Assembly: GCA_045226015.1 (NCBI GenBank)
Contig: JBGVBY010000003.1
Location: 1-64,000 of the forward strand
DNA: 64,000 nt
DNA from: UBA2450 sp045226015
Lineage (GTDB): Bacteria > Bacillota_I > Bacilli_A > RFN20 > CAG-826
Direction: 5' to 3'
Position numbers and translations under genes: made by a program. The first letter of the stretch is position 1, and each line of letters starts with the position of its first letter. The notes below the pieces were generated by a model. It saw nothing but the letters and a program-made list of their open reading frames with translations, was not told the origin of the DNA and did not search any database. This document shows, one piece after another, positions 1 through 7,689 of this stretch.

Positions 1-50
1 TTCCTGAAGAAGTAGTCGAAGCCGAGGAAGTCAATCCCGAGGAAAAGTAG
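1..50 (+). CDS. 3' end of an unidentified acidic protein (partial)
   Basis: Frame 3 is open from the window edge to a TAG at 48-50 and encodes a Glu/Pro/Val-rich tail (PEEVVEAEEVNPEEK). The composition looks like a disordered acidic C-terminus, but 15 residues cannot identify a family. The remainder lies outside the window. A 10-bp inverted repeat (8-17 with 51-60) brackets the stop codon. It has no T-tract after it. Confidence 0.4.
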   Translation, partial: PEEVVEAEEVNPEEK

Positions 51-310
51 GACTACTTCTATATAGAAGAAGAGGTTCTAACTGATACATAGCGGACTCT
101 TGTCATCTCAATTCCACCATAATATTTAAAGGTGGCGACTAAGGAAGGCAAGGCGGGGGGGTATTATTATTACAAATTTATTAGATAGATTCTCTATCGT
201 AATTGCGAAGAAATCGCTGTTGATTTCGAGCAATATTTTATTTCTCAACCACTTCAAAAATCTCTTTGAAAGGAGACGTCATTACTAGTTGATAGTGACA
301 ACGTGAATTT
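51..310 (+). other. Intergenic region and possible structured 5' leader of the surface-protein gene
   Basis: No gene is visible in these 260 bases. There are several short inverted repeats: GATAGA/TCTATC near 184-198, GAAATC/GATTTC near 210-227, and TTCAAA/TTTGAA near 254-270. The only strong SD-like sequence, AGGAG at 271-275, can pair with TCTC(TT) just upstream and lies about 36 nt before the ATG at 311, which is too far to serve it. A G-run at about 154-160 is unusual for this AT-rich DNA. I could not match a known riboswitch or a tmRNA/tRNA. Confidence 0.3.
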
Positions 311-1984
311 ATGAAACTTAAGAAACTAATTAGTGGATTCTTCCTAGCAGCAACTCTTGCTATAGGTGTTGGTGCAGCTTTGGAGTCCGGTTTGGATAAA
401 AAAGCAGAAGGTGTTGACGCTGCAACCTCTTCTGTTACTCTAGCTGGATCTTTTAATAGTTGGAATACAACTGCCGATCCATTGATATTATCTGGTGATT
501 ACTGGACTATTGAAAAAACTTTATCGAAAGACGACGAATTTAAGATTGTTGTGAATGGTAATGACTGGGTTGGTGATGGAGATGGCGTCTCTTGGTGCTC
601 TGGATTGGGATCAAATGGAAAGGGACAAAATTTTAAAGTTTTAGAAAATGGTAATTATAGGATAAAAGCGGTTAAAACTATTGGCGATTATGGTGATAAA
701 TCATATGGTATTTCCTTTGAAAGATATTCAGTTATAACAAAATATGCAGTCGTTGATGGAACCAAAGAAAGCACCCCTCTTGCGACTGAAAAAATTACAT
801 ACAATACATCATATGCTGTGCCATCAAAAATCTATCGTGCAAATTATGAATGTGCTGGTTGGTTTACCAATCAAGCCTGTACTTCATCTTATAGCGCTCA
901 AACAATTACAACAAATAAAGACTTATTTATCAAATATACACACCACGACAATTGGACCGGAACAATAAACGTTGACTTGCTCACTTCTAGTTGGGATTCT
1001 GCCGCATCTAACTATGCTGTACTTTTAATGGATAAATCAACATATAGTGCTGAAGTTAATGGATGGTCAACTTATGTAACAGGTGTTGCTATTGGCGTAA
1101 GACTTGTGTCTATTTCTTACAGCATTCCTTTTGAACCAAAATTAATGACTATCGTTAGATACAACAGTTCTAAATCTCAGGCTTCTTGGAATACTAATAA
1201 ATGGACAGATGTTTGGAGTCAAACTTCAGATATTTCTTATAACACAATGATTAGAATTGGAGATAATAATTCAGCAATAGCTGGTTATCCAAAAGTTATG
1301 GGAGGATCTCCTTGGGCTGAAAAAGGTCATTTAGATTCAGTTAAATTAAACGGATCTAATCACGCTGAATATTACGGAAGTGTAACTTTGGCTAAGAATG
1401 AAAAATTTAATATTTTAAAAGCTCCATATAACCCAGATGGAGATTATGCAGCTTCCTTTACAACCCACCCAGACCTTGCTGATAATTTCGCTGATGGTGG
1501 ATCAGGTAGTGTTGAAGCATTAGTTGCTGGCACATATTCTGTTTACTTCGATAGTTCTGCTAATAGTTTGTATATCACATCTGTTGCAGCAGCCTCTGCA
1601 GACGAATGGGCACAATACTTCCTCGCGAACGTCGGATGTGATGCTACAGGCGTTAACCCTCCAAGTGGTTGGAGTGCATGTGCTGCACAATATGCATTGT
1701 TAATTGATGGAGCCAAAGACATTATTTATAGAGCAGAAGCTAACCCAAGCGGAAGCTACGTTGAGAAAGCTGTTGCTAGATATGATCAAGCTTTAAGAAG
1801 TCATCCATCATTATCACATTTCATCGTTGATAGTAAAAATGTCGTTAGATCTGTCAGTATTGCTAGAGTCACATTATTTAGCAGCTCTTCATCTAATACC
1901 GCCATTACAGTGATTATTGTCTCAATTATCTCTGTTGCGGCAGTTGGAGGATTCTTCTTCATTAGAAGAAAGAAACATAATTAA
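311..1984 (+). CDS. Large secreted, membrane-anchored surface protein with glycan-binding-like modules
   Basis: 557 aa. An N-terminal signal peptide (KLKK, then a hydrophobic stretch to about residue 24) is followed at about 40-140 by a beta-sandwich resembling CBM48/SusE-type starch-binding modules (VTLAGSFNSWN). Residues about 141-210 resemble the Listeria-Bacteroides repeat (ECAGWFTNQACT). A second sandwich-like module lies at about 340-430. A compact Cys-containing domain (about 431-510; DEWAQYFL, PPSGW) precedes a Ser-rich stretch, one hydrophobic segment and a basic RRKK tail. That C-terminal anchor has no LPxTG. An in-frame stop at 296 fixes ATG 311 as the earliest ATG start, but no good SD is near it. 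Role inferred: carbohydrate or surface binding. The pullulanase elsewhere in the window fits alpha-glucan use. Confidence 0.65.
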   Translation: MKLKKLISGFFLAATLAIGVGAALESGLDKKAEGVDAATSSVTLAGSFNSWNTTADPLILSGDYWTIEKTLSKDDEFKIVVNGNDWVGDGDGVSWCSGLGSNGKGQNFKVLENGNYRIKAVKTIGDYGDKSYGISFERYSVITKYAVVDGTKESTPLATEKITYNTSYAVPSKIYRANYECAGWFTNQACTSSYSAQTITTNKDLFIKYTHHDNWTGTINVDLLTSSWDSAASNYAVLLMDKSTYSAEVNGWSTYVTGVAIGVRLVSISYSIPFEPKLMTIVRYNSSKSQASWNTNKWTDVWSQTSDISYNTMIRIGDNNSAIAGYPKVMGGSPWAEKGHLDSVKLNGSNHAEYYGSVTLAKNEKFNILKAPYNPDGDYAASFTTHPDLADNFADGGSGSVEALVAGTYSVYFDSSANSLYITSVAAASADEWAQYFLANVGCDATGVNPPSGWSACAAQYALLIDGAKDIIYRAEANPSGSYVEKAVARYDQALRSHPSLSHFIVDSKNVVRSVSIARVTLFSSSSSNTAITVIIVSIISVAAVGGFFFIRRKKHN

Positions 1985-2040
1985 GTTACTAAACTTCACT
2001 GACTCCCGAAAGTTATAATTATTAGTGAAGTTTGTAATAA

Positions 2041-2070
2041 GCATCTTGGAAACAAGGTGCTTTTTAATTT
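2041..2070 (+). terminator. Rho-independent terminator after the surface-protein gene
   Basis: GCATCTTG-GAAA-CAAGGTGC hairpin (one G-T pair) with a GNRA-type loop, followed by TTTTTAATTT. An AT-rich inverted repeat (AAACTTCACT / AGTGAAGTTT, about 1989-2031) precedes it. The next start codon is only 12 nt beyond the T-tract. Confidence 0.85.
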
Positions 2071-2082
2071 AGAATTAAATAT

Positions 2083-2424
2083 ATGGCAAGATTAAAAGAA
2101 TACTGTGGTCGATATTTATTAGAAATTGATGACCGTTATATTAAAGAATACTGTGGTAAATACAAATATGAGATAAGCGGTAACTACGTAAAAGAATACT
2201 GTGGTCACTATATCTATGAAATAACTGGTAGATATATCAAAGAATATTGTGGTAGATACTTACTTGAAATAGATGGGAACTATATAAAAGAGTATTGTGG
2301 CAGAGTCCGTTACGAAATAAGCGGTAAATATATCAAAGAATACTGTGGCAAGATTATCTACGAAATTGATGGATTCTTGTCTCATCGCGCTTTATTAGCC
2401 TTAATTGCGATATTATTTGCTTAG
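2083..2424 (+). CDS. KEYCG tandem-repeat protein, unknown function
   Basis: 113 aa made almost entirely of six 16-residue repeats (residues 2-97) with consensus xYIKEYCGxYxYEIxG. A short hydrophobic tail follows (FLSHRALLALIAILFA). There is no signal peptide. Each repeat holds one Cys at a fixed position and alternates aromatic/charged residues as beta-strands would, so a small all-beta repeat fold is likely. Repeats 1-3 match repeats 4-6, implying duplication of a 48-residue block. There is no SD. A TAGAAT box at 2070-2075 lies 7 nt before the ATG, so the mRNA may be leaderless. The gene is isolated between two terminators. I have a faint memory of similar small repeat proteins in Firmicutes but cannot assign a function. 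Confidence 0.75.
   Translation: MARLKEYCGRYLLEIDDRYIKEYCGKYKYEISGNYVKEYCGHYIYEITGRYIKEYCGRYLLEIDGNYIKEYCGRVRYEISGKYIKEYCGKIIYEIDGFLSHRALLALIAILFA
2086..2373 (+). repeat. Six 48-bp coding tandem repeats (period-3 super-repeat)
   Basis: Six in-frame 48-bp units encode the YIKEYCG...YEI.G repeat. Unit 1 resembles unit 4 (RYLLEID), unit 2 resembles unit 5 (YEISG) and unit 3 resembles unit 6 (IYEI.G). The higher-order unit is therefore 144 bp, duplicated once. Confidence 0.85.
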
Positions 2425-2429
2425 TTAAT

Positions 2430-2459
2430 ATCCCAACAACAAAAAGTTGGGATTTTTTT
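2430..2459 (+). terminator. Rho-independent terminator after the repeat protein
   Basis: ATCCCAAC, 8-nt A-rich loop, GTTGGGAT, then a run of T. Perfect 8-bp stem starting 6 nt after the stop codon. Confidence 0.9.
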
Positions 2460-2507
2460 ATTTAATAAAAGGATTATAATGATTGTGTACTTATATTTGA
2501 AAAGAGA

Positions 2508-4481
2508 ATGATCATGAAAAGAAAACGTAAGGCTTTATTAGTTTTGAGTGCTTCTATTTTACTTGCTACACCTTTAATTAGCTGTGGTAGTGAAGCAAAT
2601 ACAGTTTATGTACCTGTTAATCCAATAGATAATAGAAAAGTTACAAATATTGAATTAAGTGGTGCATATAAAACCGTATATCTTTTAAATGAAGAACTTG
2701 ATTTAACCGGTTTAGTGGTCACTATATATTATGATGATGGCTCTAGCGAAGTAATTGATTCTTCTAAATATGATGTTATCGGTTCAACTTCTAGACTTGG
2801 TAAAGCTGTGGTTACAATCTCCTATAAAGGAGAAATTGCTTCTTTCACGATTGAAGTTAAAGAATCAGTGGATCCCGATCCAGACCCTGATCCACAAGGA
2901 CACGACGACGATGATCCAGATAAAGGCTTAGGAACGGTAGACCGCCCATTCTCGCCTACCGAAGCTTGTGAACTCGCTAAAACATTAGGCTCAGACGAAC
3001 AAACTCCTATTTGTTATTTTATTAAAGGAAAAGCCGCTGATATCAATGATAGTGGTACTGCTCAATATGGAAACATCAGCTTTAATCTATCTGATGGTAC
3101 TGCAAATAAATTTTATTGCTTCCAAGTTTGCTATTTAGATAAACAAAAATTCACTACAACCGGAACGATTAAAGCAGGGGATGATGTGACTATCTTCTCT
3201 GCAATTGTTAACTATAAAGGAAATACTCCTGAAACCACGAACAAAGGAACCGCTTATGTTTATGAGCATAATGGCAAGAAATCATCTACTGTTCCTGAAC
3301 AAGGTTACGCAACTCCTGATCCAAGTGCGACTGTTACCACAATCTCTAATTTAATTAGCAGTAATAGCTCTTGGAAAACTGAAGGCGCTAATAGTAGTAA
3401 ACTCTATCGTATTACTGGTATCGTGCAATATCCCGATGAACCAAATTATGGTAATTTTGATATCTTAGATTCTACTGGATATATTTATGTCCATGGTTTA
3501 ACTCGTAGTAAAAAAGGACTCGTGAACGATGGAGAAAACGGAAAAGTTATCGATAATGATAAATCTTTTGCCTCTATCGGACTCGTTCCTGGAGACGAAG
3601 TCACTATTGAAGGATGGTATGCGTATCACGCCTACACAAATAAATACGGAATCTCTCAATTTACCGGTTACGTTACTAACGTTAAAAAGAATAAAACATC
3701 TTATTATCCATCTTCATTTAACTATGATAGTAGCACTGAAGAGAGTAATAACTATTACTCTAGTGTTGATTCATTAACTGGAAACGATCTCTTAAAAGGC
3801 TTACATAACTTAATGGATTCTACTCACACAAATTACATCTCATATTCATCTCTTGATGGTTATTACAACACTAGTGATAAATATGGTAGTAATGGAGTTA
3901 AATGCTTCTATTCTGGAGAAAAAACGTCTTCATATAACAAAGAACACGTATGGCCTCAGAGTTTATCTGGCACAAAGAAGAATCATCTTTATGGAGAAAG
4001 TGGAGGAGGAAGTGATTTACATCATGTCCGTCCAACAATTTCTAATTATAATAGCGCGCGTAGTAGTGCGATGTTTGGTAACCTTTATGCTTCTGGAACA
4101 TATAAAGGTAGAAGCTTTGGTTATGAAGGTGGAGGAACAACATATTACGTCACTAATGTCTTTGAACCAGCAGATAACATCAAAGGTGATGTTGCTCGCA
4201 TTATCATGTATATGTATATGCATTATAATGATGGCACGATTAGTGATCTTTCTTCCTTAACTGGATGGAAGACAAAAACTGGAGTGTATGGAGAGATGCA
4301 CATTAACTGGGTAATGGGTCCAGGAACAGTTAAAGAATCATTTAAATTGTTACGTTATTGGAACTATCTTGATCCAGTAGACGCAGGCGAAAAAGCACGT
4401 AATGAAAAGGCCTATTCCGTACAAGGAAATAGAAACCCATTTATTGATCATCCATCTTACGCGGATAAGATTTGGGGATAA
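2508..4481 (+). CDS. Secreted endonuclease I-family lipoprotein
   Basis: 657 aa lipoprotein: a basic N-terminus, hydrophobic core and lipobox LISC at about residues 24-27 predict lipid anchoring outside the cell. A bacterial Ig-like domain (about 45-122) is joined by an Asp/Pro-rich linker (about 123-142) to an OB-fold-like region (about 145-400). The C-terminal nuclease (about 410-657) carries the endonuclease I/NucM/Bsn motifs EHVWPQS (from residue 479) and DLHHVRP (from residue 503), followed by conserved N and R residues. It should degrade extracellular DNA or RNA, for nutrients or to process DNA near the ComEA/ComEC uptake system. Start ATG 2508 has a weak AAAAGAGA site; ATG 2514 is an alternative. 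A TATAAT lies at about 2475. Own terminator, so monocistronic. Confidence 0.88.
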   Translation: MIMKRKRKALLVLSASILLATPLISCGSEANTVYVPVNPIDNRKVTNIELSGAYKTVYLLNEELDLTGLVVTIYYDDGSSEVIDSSKYDVIGSTSRLGKAVVTISYKGEIASFTIEVKESVDPDPDPDPQGHDDDDPDKGLGTVDRPFSPTEACELAKTLGSDEQTPICYFIKGKAADINDSGTAQYGNISFNLSDGTANKFYCFQVCYLDKQKFTTTGTIKAGDDVTIFSAIVNYKGNTPETTNKGTAYVYEHNGKKSSTVPEQGYATPDPSATVTTISNLISSNSSWKTEGANSSKLYRITGIVQYPDEPNYGNFDILDSTGYIYVHGLTRSKKGLVNDGENGKVIDNDKSFASIGLVPGDEVTIEGWYAYHAYTNKYGISQFTGYVTNVKKNKTSYYPSSFNYDSSTEESNNYYSSVDSLTGNDLLKGLHNLMDSTHTNYISYSSLDGYYNTSDKYGSNGVKCFYSGEKTSSYNKEHVWPQSLSGTKKNHLYGESGGGSDLHHVRPTISNYNSARSSAMFGNLYASGTYKGRSFGYEGGGTTYYVTNVFEPADNIKGDVARIIMYMYMHYNDGTISDLSSLTGWKTKTGVYGEMHINWVMGPGTVKESFKLLRYWNYLDPVDAGEKARNEKAYSVQGNRNPFIDHPSYADKIWG

Positions 4482-4500
4482 TATTTAATACATAGTATTA

Positions 4501-4529
4501 AAAAACTCGAGGTTTTCTCGAGTTTTTTT
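4501..4529. terminator. Bidirectional terminator between convergent genes
   Basis: AAAAACTCGAG-GTTTT-CTCGAGTTTTT: a GC-containing stem with A-tract and T-tract on opposite sides. It serves the nuclease gene (+) and the membrane-protein gene (-). Confidence 0.9.
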
Positions 4530-5037
4530 AGAAATCACTATCGATCATGTGGGCAACTTTATAAGCTGCAATATCATTAATTAAAGATGATACAAATCCA
4601 ACAAGAAGCATGATTGGAATGTTGATTAAGAAGGAGACACCTGCTTGAGCGGGAGTTGTATAAATCTTTAAGATGTAATAGTTGAATAATGTAAGAGTAG
4701 GAGTAATAGCGACGTAATAGATTAAGGTAATGATTAAGGTTGATAACAATCTATAAGGCATATTACCTGTATATGTATCGTTCTTTACGTGGAATAAAGC
4801 GGTGAACCATCTACCAATTTTGGTAAGTGGAACAAACATTCCTACCGCCATAGCGATAGAAAATCCCACTAAAAAGTTATATAACATGTTTAACCAAGCA
4901 ACATCGTTGAAGTTAATGGTTAATATTCCTGCTTCTAAGTCACTAGCGCCAACTATAGAAGCCGCTAAACAGAGGCAGAAACATACTGGTATGTTACATA
5001 TTAAGCAATATACAAATGTCGCTACTTTTATTCTCAT
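4528..5037 (-). CDS. Four-helix membrane protein, possibly DUF2798-like
   Basis: 169 aa from ATG 5037. Four hydrophobic segments (about 5-27, 44-68, 88-112 and 130-155 in this numbering) are arranged as two similar halves, loosely like DUF2798 proteins. No catalytic motif is visible and the function is unknown. An upstream TTG (5076) would add 13 residues, but that TTG is the first half of a good -35 box (TTGAAT, 17 nt, TAAAAT). The -10 ends 10 nt before ATG 5037, so 5037 is the real start and the mRNA is essentially leaderless. It diverges from the HAD gene at 5113. Confidence 0.6.
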   Translation of the reverse strand: MRIKVATFVYCLICNIPVCFCLCLAASIVGASDLEAGILTINFNDVAWLNMLYNFLVGFSIAMAVGMFVPLTKIGRWFTALFHVKNDTYTGNMPYRLLSTLIITLIYYVAITPTLTLFNYYILKIYTTPAQAGVSFLINIPIMLLVGFVSSLINDIAAYKVAHMIDSDF

Positions 5038-5047
5038 AACGCTGATT

Positions 5048-5076
5048 ATTTTAGTGATTGAGAAATAAATATTCAA
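5048..5076 (-). promoter_or_regulatory. SigA-type promoter of the DUF2798-like gene
   Basis: On the minus strand, TTGAAT (5076-5071), 17-nt spacer, TAAAAT (5053-5048). The start ATG is 10 nt further, leaving a leader of only a few nucleotides. Confidence 0.75.
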
Positions 5077-5112
5077 CAGAAATAATATTTTTAATATAAT
5101 TATTTCGCTGTT

Positions 5113-5742
5113 ATGAAAGACTTTGATACTTACTTATTTGATTTTGATGGCACTTTAGTGGATAGTCATGACTCCTTAGTGCTCGTTTTTGAAGGCGCGT
5201 ACTCTAAAGTAGGAGTTAAAGTTCCTGATGGATACGTTGTTAGACTTATGAGATGCCCTTTAGGAGTGGGCTATAAAGAGCTAAACGGACCAGAAGATGA
5301 AGAAAGTGTCAAACTCTTTTCTGATGAAATCGTCAGATTATTAGATGATGAAGAAGTACTTAAAGCCACAAAAGCGTATCAAGACACTCTTCCAATGTTA
5401 TTAGAGTTACATAGACGTGGAAAAAGACTTGGTATCGTCACTTCAAATAACCGCAAACACGTAAAAGATGTGTTACGTTTTTTAGGAATTGATGAAAATC
5501 TTTTCTCTCTTATCGTTGGAAACGAAGCCACCAAAAAACACAAACCAAACCCAGATCCAATCCTTAAAGGACTTGAGATGCTTGGAATTGGTAAAGAAAA
5601 CGTCTGTTACGTAGGTGACGCGATCGATGATATAAGAAGCGCGATTAACGCGGAAGTCACTCCTGTTCTTCTTGATCGACATAACGAATATAAGGATGAA
5701 TGTGAGATCATCATCAAATCCTTAGAAGAACTTACAAAATAA
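5113..5742 (+). CDS. HAD-superfamily phosphatase (PGP/PpaX-like)
   Basis: 209 aa, the usual length for phosphoglycolate phosphatase/PpaX-type HAD hydrolases. Motif I is DFDGTLVDS (nucleophile Asp about residue 10), motif II is TSN (about residue 103), and motif III/IV is KHKPNPDP with YVGDAIDD (about 143-166). A helical cap lies between about residues 17 and 80. It should hydrolyse a small phosphate ester; the substrate cannot be read from sequence. TATAAT at 5095-5100 is 12 nt before the ATG with no SD, so initiation looks near-leaderless. It diverges from the membrane-protein gene and may share control with it. Confidence 0.85.
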   Translation: MKDFDTYLFDFDGTLVDSHDSLVLVFEGAYSKVGVKVPDGYVVRLMRCPLGVGYKELNGPEDEESVKLFSDEIVRLLDDEEVLKATKAYQDTLPMLLELHRRGKRLGIVTSNNRKHVKDVLRFLGIDENLFSLIVGNEATKKHKPNPDPILKGLEMLGIGKENVCYVGDAIDDIRSAINAEVTPVLLDRHNEYKDECEIIIKSLEELTK

Positions 5743-5744
5743 GG

Positions 5745-5773
5745 TTGTAATTTAAATGTATCCATAGTAAAAT
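5745..5773 (+). promoter_or_regulatory. Promoter of the Sel1-repeat gene
   Basis: TTGTAA (5745-5750), exactly 17 nt, TAAAAT (5768-5773). ATG 5781 begins 7 nt after the -10, placing the expected transcription start at or beside the start codon. Confidence 0.78.
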
Positions 5774-5780
5774 ATTTACT

Positions 5781-6560
5781 ATGGATAAGAATGAATTAGA
5801 AAGACTTAGTGACTCTGCAACCGCAGGTCATATTAACTCCATAAATAAACTTATAAACTATTACCTTGATAACAAGGATTTTATTAGTGCTTTTACTGTT
5901 GCTACTCGCTTTAATTATCTTAACGATGCGAAAGGATTTAACACTCTTGGAAACTTCTATCAAAAAGGAATAGGAGTGGAATCAAATTTAGAAAAAGCTA
6001 AAGAGTACTACAAAAAAGCCTATGAACTAGGTGAATGTTCAGGAAGTTATAATCTTGCTTTGCTTTCAATTAAAGAAGATGACTATTTAACAGCTTTAGG
6101 ATATCTCACCTTTGGGGTAGATAATAATCACATTCCTTCTATTAAACTCTTAACCAACATGTATCTTAATGGTGATGGACTTCCTAAAAATAGAGATGTC
6201 GCTATTTCATTATTAAATAAAGCAATATCTTTAGGAGATAAACACTCTAGTATTGTCTTAGGTAGAATATATTATTCTAATGAACAATATGAAGAAGCTT
6301 TTAAAGCCTTCTCTTTTGGACTAGATGATAATGATCCAGAATCATATTATTATGTCGCTTTATGTCATGCGAAAGGATATGGAGTTAGACAAGATTTTAA
6401 CGTTGCATTTAAATTCTATGAACTTGGTGCGTTTAAAAACGAACCAAGATGTCTATATAACCTCTCCTTATATTATCGAAACGGAATAGTGGTGAACAAA
6501 AACGAAGAGATAGCCGATAAGCTAGAAAAACAAGCGATTGAAAACGGATTTAAAAAATAA
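5781..6560 (+). CDS. Sel1-like (TPR-type) repeat protein
   Basis: 259 aa helical repeat protein without signal peptide or membrane segment. Sel1 signatures recur about every 35 residues: LGNFYQKGIGVE...KAKEYYKKAYELG, LTNMYLNGDGLP...AISLLNKAISLGD, VALCHAKGYGVR...AFKFYELGA and LSLYYRNGI. Such solenoids act as scaffolds for protein-protein contacts; the partner is unknown. It is probably cytosolic. The promoter abuts the ATG (leaderless). The membrane/LRR gene starts 49 nt downstream. Confidence 0.82.
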   Translation: MDKNELERLSDSATAGHINSINKLINYYLDNKDFISAFTVATRFNYLNDAKGFNTLGNFYQKGIGVESNLEKAKEYYKKAYELGECSGSYNLALLSIKEDDYLTALGYLTFGVDNNHIPSIKLLTNMYLNGDGLPKNRDVAISLLNKAISLGDKHSSIVLGRIYYSNEQYEEAFKAFSFGLDDNDPESYYYVALCHAKGYGVRQDFNVAFKFYELGAFKNEPRCLYNLSLYYRNGIVVNKNEEIADKLEKQAIENGFKK

Positions 6561-6609
6561 TTTTAAAAAATAAGCACTTATGTGATAATTTATAGAAAGA
6601 AGAAACAAT

Positions 6610-7689
6610 ATGAGTAACAAAAAACTTAGAAAAATCAAAGAAGTAAATGGATGGAAAGTCAATCATCCTCATAACGCCGCGAATATCTTTTATGGCTTAT
6701 TTACTTTATTAGTAGTCGCTGCCCCTTTAGCGTTCCTTTTTATTCCTTCACTCGTTTTAAATAACTGGATGAGTGGAGAGGCTGTTAAGTTCTCATTTAA
6801 TGGTATCGACATCATTAAAATGATGATTGAGTTAATTACCTACATGGTTAATGAGACCGCAACTGCAACAAGTAACGAGTTACTTAATGCTTTATTAACA
6901 CCTGAATATGTCGGTGCTAATATCGCTCCTATTGCTCCATATTTATATTTAGCTTTAGCGGGCTGCTTTGGCTTAATTATTATCTTCTCATTTGTCTTAT
7001 TTATTGTATTCATTGTTCACCTTATCAAAGGCTATCTCAATCATTCTAGAATCGTTAAAGTATTCACATTCCTTAGCTTCTTCTTTGCTTTGGCCTATAG
7101 TTCACTTTGCTTAACATTCTATTTTGCATTTAATAATTCCGACATGTTTAAAACCGGATTATTTACCATGGACTTTTGGTATCCACTTGCAATTAGTGGT
7201 GGTTATCTCGTTCTTCTTGTTGTTATTAGTGTTCTTTATTCAGTTAATTTCAAGGATTCCATCCCTGAAAGTCAACTTGAATTCCATGATGATGAACCAA
7301 CTGTGGAACATATCTCTAAAGTCCATGAAGTTACTAAAGTAAAATATGAAGGAAGTTCCACTCTTCCTAATGATATCAAGGCTATTGGAGGACACGCTTT
7401 CAGTGAGAACCAATCTTTAGTGGTTGCTAATATTCCAGATAACATCACTAAGCTTGGCGCAGGAGCGTTCTCTAACTGCTTAAATTTAAAAGTCGTTTCT
7501 CTTCCAGGAACTCTTAAATCTATTGGTTATAACTGTTTCTTTAACTGTGTTAACCTTGAAAGAATTAACTTTAATGGTAGTAAAGATGAATGGAAGAAAG
7601 TCGGTCGTGGTTCTAATTGGCTTATGAAAGCTAAAACCACTGAAGTAATTTGCTTAGATGGAGCGATTATTGTTAATCCACATCATTAA
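6610..7689 (+). CDS. Membrane protein with C-terminal BspA-type leucine-rich repeats
   Basis: 359 aa. Four hydrophobic segments (about 23-50, 115-145, 151-176 and 190-213) are followed by a soluble C-terminal part (about 245-345) with LRR_5/BspA-type repeats: AIGGHAFSENQSL, LGAGAFSNCLNL and IGYNCFFNCVNL, each followed by a beta-strand. LRRs of this kind usually bind proteins; if the last helix exits inward, the LRR is cytosolic. No enzyme motif is seen. A weak AGAAAGAAG site precedes ATG 6610. Its stop overlaps the LicD start by 1 nt (TAATG), so the two are translationally coupled. Confidence 0.7.
   Translation: MSNKKLRKIKEVNGWKVNHPHNAANIFYGLFTLLVVAAPLAFLFIPSLVLNNWMSGEAVKFSFNGIDIIKMMIELITYMVNETATATSNELLNALLTPEYVGANIAPIAPYLYLALAGCFGLIIIFSFVLFIVFIVHLIKGYLNHSRIVKVFTFLSFFFALAYSSLCLTFYFAFNNSDMFKTGLFTMDFWYPLAISGGYLVLLVVISVLYSVNFKDSIPESQLEFHDDEPTVEHISKVHEVTKVKYEGSSTLPNDIKAIGGHAFSENQSLVVANIPDNITKLGAGAFSNCLNLKVVSLPGTLKSIGYNCFFNCVNLERINFNGSKDEWKKVGRGSNWLMKAKTTEVICLDGAIIVNPHH

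Noticed and set aside
1..310. tmRNA or tRNA 3' end (ATTCCACCA near 110)
   Set aside because: No acceptor-stem partner or T-arm consensus can be folded next to it; the similarity is limited to the last bases.
2083..2424. Regular 48-bp repeats that could be read as a CRISPR array
   Set aside because: The repeats are contiguous, degenerate at wobble positions and in frame throughout one coding region; there are no unique spacers.
5037..5076. TTG start at 5076 for the minus-strand membrane protein
   Set aside because: The TTG is part of the gene's own -35 hexamer; the transcript would start downstream of it.
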